Shown here: one piece after another, positions 54,746 through 63,658 of the stretch
How the letters are laid out: the number at the start of each line of letters is the position of its first letter
How positions within the stretch are numbered: position 1 is the first letter of the stretch
Assembly (NCBI GenBank): GCA_963700425.1
Contig: CAVOXO010000001.1
Location: 992,001-1,056,000, forward strand
Reading direction: 5' to 3'
DNA length: 64,000 bases
Source of the DNA: CAVOXO01 sp963700425
GTDB lineage: Bacteria > Actinomycetota > Acidimicrobiia > Acidimicrobiales > Microtrichaceae
Notes under the pieces: model-generated
Databases searched by the model: none
The model's input: only the letters and a program-made list of their open reading frames with translations
Told to the model about the DNA's origin: nothing
Made by a program: the position numbers and the translations under genes

Positions 54746-55291
54746 TCAGTCCGGCTGGGCGGCGATCCGATCGAGCACGGAGACCGCGACGCGGCCCAGC
54801 GCGAGTCCGGTGACAGCGCCTCCGAGGACGTCGGAGGGGTGATGGATCCTCACGTGGACCCGACTCCAGCCCATGAGACCACCGAGCACGAACCAGGGCC
54901 ACCGTCGTTCCGTGCGATGGGCGAGTAGGACGGCGGCGAACATGCCTGCTGACGCGTGGCCCGACGGAAAGCTCGATGTCCGGGGCGTGCGGAGGTGGTG
55001 CGGCCGTGACTCCGCTGTCGGCCGCTCGCGGCGGAACAGCATCTTGACAGGCCCGTTGACGATCGCGGCCTCGACGCCGAGTGCGGAGGACAGCTCCACG
55101 GCCTCTCGAAAGGTGTCCTCGCCGATAGCGACGCGAAAGAGGGCGATGATGTGCCACACGGCGCCGTGATCACCGGCGGCGGACATGGCGTAGAAAGCGG
55201 CATCGACCGCAGGGATGCCGCGGAGTGCGTCGGCCGCCGCGTCGAGCCGGGAATCGAACCGCTCCACGACATCGGTGTCGAGAAGGCTCAT
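54746..55291 (-). CDS. PAP2-family phosphatase, membrane type
   Basis: 181 residues from the ATG at 55291, which overlaps the upstream nuclease stop (ATGA). The three phosphatase motifs are clear: KMLFRRERP (KxxxxxxRP), SSFPSGHASAG (PSGH) and SRVHVRIHHPSDVLGG (SRxxxxxHxxxD). Hydrophobic segments lie around them. It probably dephosphorylates phosphatidic acid or an isoprenyl pyrophosphate. Next to WS/DGAT, a phosphatidate phosphatase giving diacylglycerol is an attractive but unproven role. Confidence 0.9.
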   Translation of the reverse strand: MSLLDTDVVERFDSRLDAAADALRGIPAVDAAFYAMSAAGDHGAVWHIIALFRVAIGEDTFREAVELSSALGVEAAIVNGPVKMLFRRERPTAESRPHHLRTPRTSSFPSGHASAGMFAAVLLAHRTERRWPWFVLGGLMGWSRVHVRIHHPSDVLGGAVTGLALGRVAVSVLDRIAAQPD

Positions 55292-56109
55292 CGAGCAGGC
55301 GCCGGCGCGGAATCGAGAGCCGCTCTCGCCGCGTCGGGGTCTCCGCCGAACGCAGGGCAGAACGACTTGAAGGCGCACCAGCTGCACAGAGCCGACGGCT
55401 TCGGCCGGAAGTCATCGTGGTCGCACGCCCGCTCGATCGCCGACCAGATGGCGGTGACCTTGCGTTCGACACCGCGTGTGGACTGTTCCGACGGGGTCGC
55501 CACGATGATCTGTGGATCCGATCCGAGGTAGATCAACTGCACCTCGCGTGGCCTCACTCCGAACGCCTGCTCGCACATCAGGGCGTAGAAGTGGACGCCG
55601 CCGAGTCGGGCCTGTTCCTGGGCAAGGGGAGGGGTCTTGCCGGTCTTGTAGTCGACGACGATGAGATCGCCGTCGTCGGTCCGGTCGAGTCGATCGATGA
55701 TTCCCCGCAATGCCAGGTCACCGACATGTGCCTCGAGCTTCAGCTCGAGACCGATCGGTTCGATCCGGGTGGGGTCCTCCAGGCCGAAGTAGCGCGTCGT
55801 CATCTCCGTGGCATCGGCCAGGAAGTCCGCCCGCCCTGCGGCGTCCAGCCCCAATCCGGCGAGGGCCCCCTCGTCCTCGAACTCGCCCCACGCGACCTCG
55901 AGCAGTGAGATCGCCCGCTGGGGGGTCCGCTCGGCGGCGGGCTCACAGAACAGGAGTTCGAGAGCTCGGTGAACCATCGATCCCTTGGTCGCGGGAACCG
56001 ACGGAGGCTCCGGTAGTCGATCGATCGCGCTGAACCTGAAAGCGAGCGCGCACTCGGTGAAGGTCGACACCTTCGAGGGGGACAGCGACCCCGGCAGCGG
56101 TAGCGGCAT
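55288..56109 (-). CDS. RecB-like PD-(D/E)XK nuclease with Fe-S cysteines
   Basis: 273 residues. SLSPSKVSTFTECALAFRFS is the family start. The nuclease core has GSMVHRALELLF, ALRGIIDRLDRTDDGDLIVV and VVDYKTGK (the D-x(n)-D/E-x-K set). The cysteines in TECALAF and CSWCAFKSFC probably hold a 4Fe-4S cluster, as in AddB, Cas4 and RecB-like proteins. It is a stand-alone exonuclease domain; similar actinobacterial proteins are common. Its stop overlaps the phosphatase start. Confidence 0.9.
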   Translation of the reverse strand: MPLPLPGSLSPSKVSTFTECALAFRFSAIDRLPEPPSVPATKGSMVHRALELLFCEPAAERTPQRAISLLEVAWGEFEDEGALAGLGLDAAGRADFLADATEMTTRYFGLEDPTRIEPIGLELKLEAHVGDLALRGIIDRLDRTDDGDLIVVDYKTGKTPPLAQEQARLGGVHFYALMCEQAFGVRPREVQLIYLGSDPQIIVATPSEQSTRGVERKVTAIWSAIERACDHDDFRPKPSALCSWCAFKSFCPAFGGDPDAARAALDSAPAPAR

Positions 56110-56168
56110 GGCCGCATGCTAGGTCGCGGGCGGTCGGTGGCCGAGGCCCGAGACGAGACGCGGCGGAC

Positions 56169-57018
56169 TCAGAGGCCGAGCGCGTCGGCGATGCGGCGGG
56201 CGACCGCGGCGGGGTGTTCCATCGGCGCGAAATGGCCCCAGGTGCGCTCGACCTCGAGCCTCGCCGACGGCAGGGCGTCCGCCACGGCGGCTGCGAACGA
56301 CCCTGGTCCCGGAATCGACGGATCGCCCGAGGCGACCGTCACGGGGCATCTCACCTCATCGAGGACCGACCAGCCCGTATGGTGGCCACCCGATTCATAG
56401 TTGACCGCCTCGGCCGACGGCTCGCAGGCGAGCGCCACCCCCTCGGGACAGTCGACCAGTCCGTCGGCCACGTACGACCGCAGTGCCTCGGGGTCGAAAT
56501 ACTGCATCGGCGGTTTGGAGGCGTAGTTGGCGAACGCGGCGCGGTCGATCGGTGAAGATCCGTCGCCGGCGACGGGCGCCGACGGCCAGTGGCGACTCCG
56601 ACCGGTCGCCCGAGACGAGCGACGGCGGAAAGACGATGGGCTCGTACACCCACAGCTGTCCGAAGGTCCCGGGCCGCCGGGCCTCGGCCAGTAGCAGCAG
56701 AGCGCCTCCCATCGAGTGCCCGGCGCCCCGCAGCGGTTCGTCGCTCGAATGGGGATGGTCCGAGATCGCCTCGGCCACCGCCAGAACGTCGTCGGCCGCC
56801 GAGTCCCAGTCGAGGGTCACCCCGGGGGCCACCGGTGATGCCCCGTGGGCGCGGGCGTCCATGACCCAGCACTCGGCGGCCGCCCCGAGGCGTCGGGTCA
56901 CCGGCGTCCAGATCGACCCGCAGAAACCGGTGGCATGGACGAACAACACCGGGGGTCCGGTTCCCCCGAGGAGATGGAACGAGATGTCGACGCCCGGAGC
57001 TGAACCGATGGTGGCCAC
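56169..57018 (-). CDS. Alpha/beta hydrolase, one frameshift
   Basis: ATG at 57018. The first part has VLFVHATGFCGSIWTPVTRR (oxyanion region), MDARAHGASPV and the nucleophile elbow GAGHSMGGALLLLA. After SESPLAVGARRR the frame must change near 56560-56580 to read DRAAFANYASKPPMQYFDPE, RCPVTVASGDPSIPG with the acid, and ERTWGHFAPMEHPAAVARRI with the catalytic His. The repaired protein has ~283 residues and a complete Ser-Asp-His triad. Substrate unknown; probably a small ester or a similar compound. Confidence 0.83.
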
Positions 57019-57048
57019 CCGCTGATGATGGCAGAGGTGAGGAGGTGG

Positions 57049-57480
57049 TCAGGTCGAACGACGGAGGCCGAGCAGGGCGAGCTTGCCGAGAGTGTCCTCG
57101 TCGATGCTCCGAGGCCCGTCGTTGACCGTGACCGCCAGCATGTCCAGGGGGATGACCGGGCACTGGGTCTCGACCCTGCCGGCTTCCTCGATCATCGACG
57201 CATCGTCGGTCACGACGAGCGAATCGACGAACGGGATCCAGCTCAGTTCGTTGGCCAGCTTGGATCGCATGATCCGGGCACGGTCGACGGCGCGTTGGGA
57301 GGCGAACTCGGCTCCACCGTCGTCACCGCAGACGACGAAGACTCCCGTCGGACCCACGACGAACCATGCGTGGTCGATGTCGAAGACGAGATGCTCGGAT
57401 GAGATGTCGGACAGCACGCTCGCGATCGAGTCGTGCCGGGTCCGTCGGGCGCGGAACACCCGTCCAGAATCGGCACCCAC
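57049..57480 (-). CDS. Hypothetical protein (~143 residues)
   Basis: GTG at 57480 is the most likely start, but the frame is open to 57627 and no ribosome binding site is clear. The protein has SSEHLVFDIDHAWFVVGPTG and FVVCGDDGGAEFASQRAVDR, then ARIMRSKLANELSWIPFVDS, VVTDDASMIEEAGRVETQCP and a final helical stretch. It resembles the core of NERD/nuclease-related domains loosely, but I cannot assign it. It lies between a hydrolase and an SDR on the same strand. Confidence 0.6.
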   Translation of the reverse strand: MGADSGRVFRARRTRHDSIASVLSDISSEHLVFDIDHAWFVVGPTGVFVVCGDDGGAEFASQRAVDRARIMRSKLANELSWIPFVDSLVVTDDASMIEEAGRVETQCPVIPLDMLAVTVNDGPRSIDEDTLGKLALLGLRRST

Positions 57481-57520
57481 GGCCGATTGTTGAGAACGAG
57501 CGGCCCGACGCGGGCGGGGC

Positions 57521-58420
57521 CTACTCGTCGACGAGCATGCCGAGCAGCTTGCCCAGCTCGTCCTGGGGGCCTTCGGGGACGATGTAGCCGTCCTCGTTGC
57601 GGATCGCATCGAAGTTGTCCCGCACATCCTCGACGCTGTGGCGGTTCTGGTACCAGCCCGGGGTCAGGCCGATGAAGAACCGCGACACCGAACCACCCGC
57701 GACCGAGTACACCTCGCCGGTGACGGGGCAGTCCTCGTGGGCCAGGTAGCAGACCGTCGGGGTGATCTCCTCGGCCTCCAACTTGTCGCCCACCGGCCCC
57801 AGGAGGTCTTCGGTCATCCGGGTCTTGGCGACCGGAGCGATGGCGTTGGCCTTGATGTTGTGCTTGCGTCCCTCATTGGCCAGAACCCGGGTGAACCCGA
57901 CGAGTCCCATCTTCGCGGCGCCGTAGTTGGACTGGCCGAAGTTGCCGAGGATGCCCGAGTTGGAGCTCGTGTTCACGATGCGACCGTACGACTTCTCCCT
58001 CATGATCACGTAGGCCGGCTGGGTGACGTAGAAGGCGCCGAGCAGATGCACCGCGATCACTGGCTCGAGAAGCTCGGGCGTCATGTTGTGGAAGGTCTTG
58101 TCGCGCAGGATGCCGGCGTTGTTGATGACGATGTCGACGGTGTCGAATGCGTCGACGGCGGTCTGGACGATCGCGGCACCACCTTCTGGGGTCGACACCG
58201 AGTCATTGCTGGCCACCGCCTCGCCGCCCGAGTCGTTGATCTCCTGAGCGACCTTCGCGGCGGGACCGGCGTCGCCGCCCTCGCCGTCGACCGAACCACC
58301 CAGGTCGTTCACGACCACCCGGGCGCCTCGGCGGGCGAGTTCGAGTGCATGTGACCGGCCGAGGCCGCCGCCTGCTCCGGTGACGATCGCCACCTTGCCG
58401 TCGTAACCCAAGTCAGCCAT
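57521..58420 (-). CDS. SDR 3-hydroxyacyl-CoA dehydrogenase-like (MFE-2/HSD17B4 type)
   Basis: 299 residues. VAIVTGAGGGLGRSHALELA has the cofactor motif, then VVVNDLGGSVDGEGGDAGPA, INNAGILRDKTFHNM, NTSSNSGILGNFGQSNYGAA with Ser and Tyr, and AKMGLVGF with Lys. This order with the DLGG insertion is typical of the dehydrogenase domain of peroxisomal multifunctional enzyme 2 and its bacterial relatives. It probably oxidises a 3-hydroxyacyl-CoA, perhaps with a steroid side chain. It lies next to the acyl-CoA synthetase with ~96 bases between. Confidence 0.87.
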   Translation of the reverse strand: MADLGYDGKVAIVTGAGGGLGRSHALELARRGARVVVNDLGGSVDGEGGDAGPAAKVAQEINDSGGEAVASNDSVSTPEGGAAIVQTAVDAFDTVDIVINNAGILRDKTFHNMTPELLEPVIAVHLLGAFYVTQPAYVIMREKSYGRIVNTSSNSGILGNFGQSNYGAAKMGLVGFTRVLANEGRKHNIKANAIAPVAKTRMTEDLLGPVGDKLEAEEITPTVCYLAHEDCPVTGEVYSVAGGSVSRFFIGLTPGWYQNRHSVEDVRDNFDAIRNEDGYIVPEGPQDELGKLLGMLVDE

Positions 58421-58516
58421 GAAGATGCCCTTCCGAAGATGATCCAGCGGTTCTGCGGCGATCAGACTATCGACGGCCCCTGGGACCGACGAATTCCACC
58501 GGAGCGGCCTGCGGTG

Positions 58517-60136
58517 TCAATCGAGGCCGAGGGCTTCGACGGCCCACGCGGTGTGGCGGGCATAGTCGACCTTCCCGTTGGGAGCGCGTCCGATCGTGTC
58601 GACCACGAGAACCCGCTTGGGCGCCTTGTAGCTCGCCAGCTTCGTCTTCACGAAGGCGATGACGTCGCCGTCGTCGATCGCGGCACCAGCGTGCGGTTCG
58701 ACGACCGCGGTGATGGCCTGACCGAAGGTGTCGTCGGGAACGCCCACGACGATGGCGTCATCGATCCCTGCGTGGAGCTTGAGCACCTCCTCCACCTCTT
58801 CGGGGAAGACCTTCTCGCCGCCGGTGTTGATGCACACCGACCCCCTGCCCAGCAGATTGATGGTGCCGTCGGCCTCGACGGTGGCCCAATCACCCGGAAT
58901 CGAGTACCGGTTCCCGTCGATGGTGATGAACGTCGCCGCGGACTTCTCCTCGTCCTTGTAGTAGCCGAGGGGCACATGGCCTCGCACCGCGACCCGTCCC
59001 TTCTCGCCGGACCCCGGTTCGACGAACCGGCCGTCATCGGTCACCACCCGCGCCGATTCTCCGAGCGCGAACGACGCGGTTCCCGCCTCGGCACCGGCCG
59101 CCGATGTCGACTGACCCAGCCCGATGGCCTCCGACGAGCTGAAGACATCGATGAGGAACATCCCCGGGTGATGGCGCAGCAGACCCTTCTTCACCGGCTC
59201 GGACCACATCACCCCCGAGCTCGTGACGAGAACCAGGCTGGAGATGTCCCACCGGCCCGGTTCGGCGTCGAGGGTACGCAGAATCGGCTTGCCGAACGCA
59301 TCGCCGACGATGGTGAGAGCCCCGATCGACTCCCGCTCGACGACGTCGAGCAGCTCCTCGACGTCGAAGGTCCGGTCGGCGAGGCAGACCACCGATCCCG
59401 CATTGACCAGGTAGATCATGGCCGTGAACCAGCCGGTTCCGTGCATGAGGGGACACGCCGGCAGTCCCGGCATTCCCGGAGCCGAAATGGCCTCCATCAC
59501 GGCTTCGTAGCCAACGTCCTCGGAATCGCCCGCCAACAGGGGCTGGCCGGTGACGCAGGTGGCGCGGATCAGGTCGTCCTGGCGCCACATGACCCCCTTC
59601 GGCATTCCGGTGGTGCCCCCGGTGTAGATCATGAGGATGTCGTCACCGGAACGCCCCCAGGGGGCAGCGACCCGGTCGACGGCCTTCGTGGCCGCCTGCT
59701 CGTAGGGCTGCGCCCAGACCGGGCACGGTCCCTCGCCGTCGTCGACCCACCACCAGGACCTGACGTCGGGGACGCTGTCTCGGATCCGTTCGATGGTTTC
59801 GGTGAAGGCTCCATGGAAGACGACCGACACCGCATCGGCATTGTTCCAGAGGTAGACCAGCTCGTCATCGACATAGCGGTAGTTGGTGTTCACCGGCACG
59901 AGGCCGGCCTTGAAGCAGGCGAAGACGCCCTCGAGGTATTCGGGGCTGTTGTAGAGGTAGAGCGCCACCTTGTCCTGGTGGGCCACGCCCGTCTCGAGCA
60001 GTGATGCGGCCAGCCCGTCGGCGCGTCGGTCGAACTCGGCCCAGGTGGAATGGCGATCGCCCTGCTTCTGTGCCTGGGCGTCGGGGAACTTGTCCGCGAT
60101 GCGCTCCCAGATCTCTGCGTAGTTCCAACCGGTCAT
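58517..60136 (-). CDS. Acyl-CoA synthetase (FadD19-like AMP ligase)
   Basis: 539 residues. The P-loop-like ILMIYTGGTTGMPKGVMWRQ is diagnostic of adenylate-forming ligases. FSSSEAIGLGQS, then GYYKDEEKSAATFITIDGNR, YSIPGDWATVEADGTINLLG and GRGSVCINTGGEKVFPEEVE follow, with the catalytic lysine in GRAPNGKVDYA at the end. Resemblance is strongest to FadD19, the 3-oxocholestenoate CoA ligase of mycobacteria, so a branched or steroid carboxylate is a reasonable guess. The likely start is the ATG at 60136. Confidence 0.9.
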   Translation of the reverse strand: MTGWNYAEIWERIADKFPDAQAQKQGDRHSTWAEFDRRADGLAASLLETGVAHQDKVALYLYNSPEYLEGVFACFKAGLVPVNTNYRYVDDELVYLWNNADAVSVVFHGAFTETIERIRDSVPDVRSWWWVDDGEGPCPVWAQPYEQAATKAVDRVAAPWGRSGDDILMIYTGGTTGMPKGVMWRQDDLIRATCVTGQPLLAGDSEDVGYEAVMEAISAPGMPGLPACPLMHGTGWFTAMIYLVNAGSVVCLADRTFDVEELLDVVERESIGALTIVGDAFGKPILRTLDAEPGRWDISSLVLVTSSGVMWSEPVKKGLLRHHPGMFLIDVFSSSEAIGLGQSTSAAGAEAGTASFALGESARVVTDDGRFVEPGSGEKGRVAVRGHVPLGYYKDEEKSAATFITIDGNRYSIPGDWATVEADGTINLLGRGSVCINTGGEKVFPEEVEEVLKLHAGIDDAIVVGVPDDTFGQAITAVVEPHAGAAIDDGDVIAFVKTKLASYKAPKRVLVVDTIGRAPNGKVDYARHTAWAVEALGLD

Positions 60137-60248
60137 GTGACCCCCTCGTGCTGGTCGGGCATGCCGCCGACGGGCGCCAAGAATAGGGGTTGATCACCGG
60201 GTGTTCGACAGCGCCGCCGTGGCCGAGCCGATCGACCCGGTGTCGCGG

Positions 60249-60254
60249 TAGCGT
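60249..60254 (+). promoter_or_regulatory. Putative -10 element (TAGCGT) of a leaderless promoter
   Basis: Ends 8 bases before the GTG at 60263. Confidence 0.4.
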
Positions 60255-60262
60255 CGTCGGTC

Positions 60263-61420
60263 GTGGACTTCGCGCTGCCATCGGACGACGAATCGAGTCG
60301 CGTCGAGATCCGCGCCTGGGTCGCCGATCATCCCTCGCCGAGCGGACGGGAACTCGCCGAGGCGGGTCTCGTGGCTCCCCACTGGCCCGAGCCGTGGGGG
60401 CGAGGTGCCGATCCGCTCACCCAACTCGTCATCGATGACGAACTCCGGGCGTCGGGGATCCGCCGACCCGAGAACACCATCGGTATCGGCTGGGCCGGCC
60501 CGACGATTCTCCACGCCGGGACGACCGAGCAGAAGGAGCGGTACCTGATGCCGCTGCTGGCGGGCGAGGAGATCTGGTGTCAGCTCTTCAGCGAACCGGA
60601 GTCGGGAAGCGACCTGGCGTCGTTGGCCACGAGGGCTGTGAGGGACGGCGACGAATGGGTGGTGAACGGATCGAAGATCTGGTCATCGGGAGCGCAGATG
60701 AGCCAGTACGGGATCCTCATCGCCCGGACGGATCCGGATCTGCCCAAGCATCGAGGGATCTCCTATTTCATCTGCCCGATGGACGCGGAAGGGGTCGACG
60801 TCCGCCCGATCCGCGAAATGACGGGAATCGCCCTCTTCAACGAGGTGTTCCTCACCGACGTCCGGCTGCCGGCCGACTCTCTCGTGGGTGATGTCGGGGA
60901 CGGGTGGTCGCTGGCGAAGGTCACGCTCGGCAACGAACGGGTGTCGCTCTCCGGCGGCGGCGCGTTGTGGGGATTCGGCCCGTCCGCCACCGATCTGCTC
61001 GATCTCGTACGCCAAGGGGGATCGACCGACGATCCCGTTCTACGGCAGCGGCTGGCCCGATTGTGGGTCGAGGCCGAGATCCTGCGGCTCATCCGGTTGC
61101 GCACCGTCAGTGCCGCAGTGCGCGGTGAGGCCCCCGGTGCCGAGGCCTCGATCCGCAAGCTGCTGTCCGACGAGCACGGCCAGCAGATCATGTCGCTCGC
61201 CAAGGACCTGGCCGATGCGGGAGGGATGCTGACCGATGTCGGGCCGCTCGGGGGACCGGCCGAGCTGTGGCACCACGGGTACCTCTTCTCGCGTGCCCTG
61301 ACGATCGGTGGCGGCACCACCGAGGTTCAGCGAAACATCATCGCCGAGCGTGTCCTCGGGCTGCCCCACGACCCCGACCCCCTCGAGGGGCGTTCATGGG
61401 CCGGGTCGTCGTCGGTATGA
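60263..61420 (+). CDS. Acyl-CoA dehydrogenase (FadE type)
   Basis: 385 residues from a GTG. QLFSEPESGSDLASLATRAV is the FAD/substrate region, WVVNGSKIWSSGAQMSQYGI the usual middle motif, and IGGGTTEVQRNIIAERVLGL the C-terminal nucleotide-contact block. It oxidises an acyl-CoA to the 2-enoyl-CoA and passes electrons to ETF. No Glu is visible at the classic MCAD base position; several actinobacterial FadE proteins that act as heteromers differ there. The stop overlaps the next start (ATGA). Confidence 0.9.
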   Translation: MDFALPSDDESSRVEIRAWVADHPSPSGRELAEAGLVAPHWPEPWGRGADPLTQLVIDDELRASGIRRPENTIGIGWAGPTILHAGTTEQKERYLMPLLAGEEIWCQLFSEPESGSDLASLATRAVRDGDEWVVNGSKIWSSGAQMSQYGILIARTDPDLPKHRGISYFICPMDAEGVDVRPIREMTGIALFNEVFLTDVRLPADSLVGDVGDGWSLAKVTLGNERVSLSGGGALWGFGPSATDLLDLVRQGGSTDDPVLRQRLARLWVEAEILRLIRLRTVSAAVRGEAPGAEASIRKLLSDEHGQQIMSLAKDLADAGGMLTDVGPLGGPAELWHHGYLFSRALTIGGGTTEVQRNIIAERVLGLPHDPDPLEGRSWAGSSSV

Positions 61421-62268
61421 CCGGTTCGAGGATTCTGGTGACGGGTGCGGGTGGCCTGCTCGGATCGGAGCTCTGCCGATCGAGCCCACCCGGGCTGACA
61501 CCGATCGCCGCGGTGCGCAACTCCCCGGCGCCCGACGGGGTCGAGTCGGTCCGCGTGGAATTGTCGGACCCCGAGCTCGTCGAGGAGGCCCTCGGTTCGA
61601 CCCGACCCGACACGGTGATCCACACCGCCTATGGCAAGAGTGACCTTGGTCGCGACGTCGAGTTGATCACCGAGGTCGTGGCAGGATTCTGCGCCCGACA
61701 TGACGTGCCGTTGGTTCATCTGTCGACCGACGCCGTGTTCGACGGCGAGAACCCGCCGTTCGACGAGTCTGATCGGCCGGTTCCCGTCCACGACTACGGA
61801 AGGGCCAAGCTCGCGGCCGAAAGAGCCGTCGTGGCCGCCGTGCCGGACGCGGCGGTGATCCGGACCTCGCTGATCCTCAGCCCCGACGGATCCGACGGCG
61901 TGTCGGCATGGATGCTGTCGGACCTCCGGGCGGGTCGGCGGGTGACGCTGTTCAGCGACGAGATCCGGTGGCCGATCCTCGTGGGGGACCTCGCCGCCAT
62001 GATCTGGGATGTCGTGGCGCTCGACCGACGGGAACGGGCCGGCACATGGCATCTCGTGGGCCCCGAACGCCTCAGCCGGGTCGACATCGGCCACCTGTGG
62101 TGCACGGCGGCGGGACTCGATCGACGGCTCATCGATACTGCGTTGTCCTCCGATCTGCCCGATGCCCGGCCCAGGGACCTGACGTTGACCTCGTCGCGTG
62201 CGGGGTCGCTTTCGGTCCGGCCGCAGACGATCGGTAGTGTGATCGGCCATGGCCAAGAGAACGACTGA
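61417..62268 (+). CDS. NAD(P)-dependent sugar-nucleotide reductase (RmlD-like SDR)
   Basis: 283 residues from the ATG at 61417. ILVTGAGGLLGSELCRSS is the dinucleotide site, VIHTAYGKSDLGRD and HLSTDAVFDGENPPFDESDR carry the RmlD pattern with Thr-Asp, and YGRAKLAAERAVV gives the catalytic YxxxK. It resembles dTDP-4-dehydrorhamnose reductase but is shorter and lacks a clear rhamnose-operon neighbourhood. Substrate not assigned. It overlaps the next gene by 20 bases. Confidence 0.82.
   Translation: MTGSRILVTGAGGLLGSELCRSSPPGLTPIAAVRNSPAPDGVESVRVELSDPELVEEALGSTRPDTVIHTAYGKSDLGRDVELITEVVAGFCARHDVPLVHLSTDAVFDGENPPFDESDRPVPVHDYGRAKLAAERAVVAAVPDAAVIRTSLILSPDGSDGVSAWMLSDLRAGRRVTLFSDEIRWPILVGDLAAMIWDVVALDRRERAGTWHLVGPERLSRVDIGHLWCTAAGLDRRLIDTALSSDLPDARPRDLTLTSSRAGSLSVRPQTIGSVIGHGQEND
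62235..62240 (+). promoter_or_regulatory. Putative -10 element (TAGTGT) of a leaderless promoter
   Basis: Lies inside the end of the reductase gene and ends 8 bases before the ATG at 62249. Confidence 0.35.
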
Positions 62269-62494
62269 CGACCTGCGGGTCCGCGACCGGGTCACCGCGG
62301 CGCAGGATCTGCCCGGCATCCGAGAGGGCACCGAAGGCCGCGTCATCCTCGTCAACGGGCTCGAATGGACGCGCTACCGGGTTCACTTCGACGTCGGCGA
62401 ATCCGGGGGCACCGACGTGGGGTTCCTCAACCGCGATCAGCTGGTGCTCGTCAACCGCAAGGGTGAGCCCATCGCGGTGGGGAGCGAATCATGA
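62249..62494 (+). CDS. Small hypothetical protein, 81 residues
   Basis: ATG at 62249 inside the end of the reductase gene; the stop overlaps the next ATG (ATGA). The protein has a small-barrel look: VRDRVTAAQDLPGIREGTEG, then GRVILVNGLEWTRYRVHFD and VGFLNRDQLVLVNRK. SH3/KOW-like proteins have this alternation of basic and hydrophobic strands, but no family is recognised. Tight coupling to both neighbours suggests expression with the LLM enzyme. Confidence 0.7.
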   Translation: MAKRTTDDLRVRDRVTAAQDLPGIREGTEGRVILVNGLEWTRYRVHFDVGESGGTDVGFLNRDQLVLVNRKGEPIAVGSES

Positions 62495-63525
62495 AGATCG
62501 CTATGCAGATGCCCTACGCCGGCGGCTTCGAGCAGTCGGTCCAACAGACCGTCGAGCTCGAGAAGGCGGGCCTCGACATCGTCTACGTCGCGGAGGTCTA
62601 CAGCTTCGACGGCGTGTCCCAGATGGGCTACCTGGCTGCCAGGACCGAGACGGTTCAGATCGCCTCGGGAATCCTCGCCCTCTACACGCGAACGCCGAGC
62701 CTGCTGGGAATGACCGCCGCAGGACTCGACTACATCTCGGGAGGACGCGCCATCCTCGGGCTCGGCGCCTCGGGGCCGCAGGTCATCGAGGGGTTCCACG
62801 GCGTTCCCTACGACGCCCCCCTCGGCCGCACCCGTGAGATCGTCGAGATCTGCAGGAAGATCTGGGCACGAGAGGACAAGCTCACCCACGACGGGCGCTA
62901 CTACACGATTCCGCTCCCGGCCGATCAGGGAACCGGGCTGGGCAAGGCCCTCAAACTCATCAACCACCCGGTGCGCGCCGACATCCCGATCCACCTGGCA
63001 GCGCTCGGCCCGAAGAACGTCGCGCTCACGGCGGAGATCGCGGACGGGTGGCTCCCGCTGTTCTACATTCCGGAGAAGGCCCCCGAGGTGTTCGGACCCT
63101 CGCTCGCGGAGGGGCTGTCGCGACGCGATTCGTCGCTGGGCGACCTCGACGTCGTCGCCGGCGGGCTCGTGGCGGTGGGAGACGACGTGAAGGGGGTGCT
63201 GGATCTGGCCCGACCGATGGTGGCGCTCTACGTGGGCGGCATGGGTGCCCGCGACAAGAACTTCTACAACGCTCTGGTTCGACGATACGGATTCGAGGCG
63301 GAGGCCGAGAAGATTCAGGACCTCTACCTGGCCGGGGACAAGAACGCCGCGGCGGCGGCGGTGCCTCTCGAACTCCTGGAGGCCACCAACCTCGTGGGCC
63401 CGGAGTCCTACGTGAAAGAGCGCATTGCGGCATTCGCGGAGTCGGGCGTGACCATCCTGAACGCGATTCCGATCGACGCCGATCAGCCCGCGCTGGTGTC
63501 GAAGCTCAAGGAATGGGTGTCATGA
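62491..63525 (+). CDS. LLM-class F420-dependent oxidoreductase
   Basis: 344 residues from an ATG that overlaps the previous stop. TIM-barrel motifs LDIVYVAEVYSFDGVSQMGY, VQIASGILALYTRTPSLLGM, GGRAILGLGASGPQVIEGFH and PIHLAALGPKNVALTAEIAD identify an F420-dependent family larger than the other two in the window. The substrate is not known. The C-terminal part (LVGPESYVKERIAAFAESGV) is the usual family ending. It is the last plus-strand gene before the window edge. Confidence 0.9.
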   Translation: MKIAMQMPYAGGFEQSVQQTVELEKAGLDIVYVAEVYSFDGVSQMGYLAARTETVQIASGILALYTRTPSLLGMTAAGLDYISGGRAILGLGASGPQVIEGFHGVPYDAPLGRTREIVEICRKIWAREDKLTHDGRYYTIPLPADQGTGLGKALKLINHPVRADIPIHLAALGPKNVALTAEIADGWLPLFYIPEKAPEVFGPSLAEGLSRRDSSLGDLDVVAGGLVAVGDDVKGVLDLARPMVALYVGGMGARDKNFYNALVRRYGFEAEAEKIQDLYLAGDKNAAAAAVPLELLEATNLVGPESYVKERIAAFAESGVTILNAIPIDADQPALVSKLKEWVS

Positions 63526-63658
63526 CGCGGACCCGGATCGGATCAGGTTTCCGCCGGGACCGAGGTGCGTGCCCTCCCCCCAGGACGTAGAGGGTGTCGA
63601 CCGGTGCGATGAAACGACCGTCCGCGGGCGTCGAATCCGGGCGCGAACGCCAGCCCGT

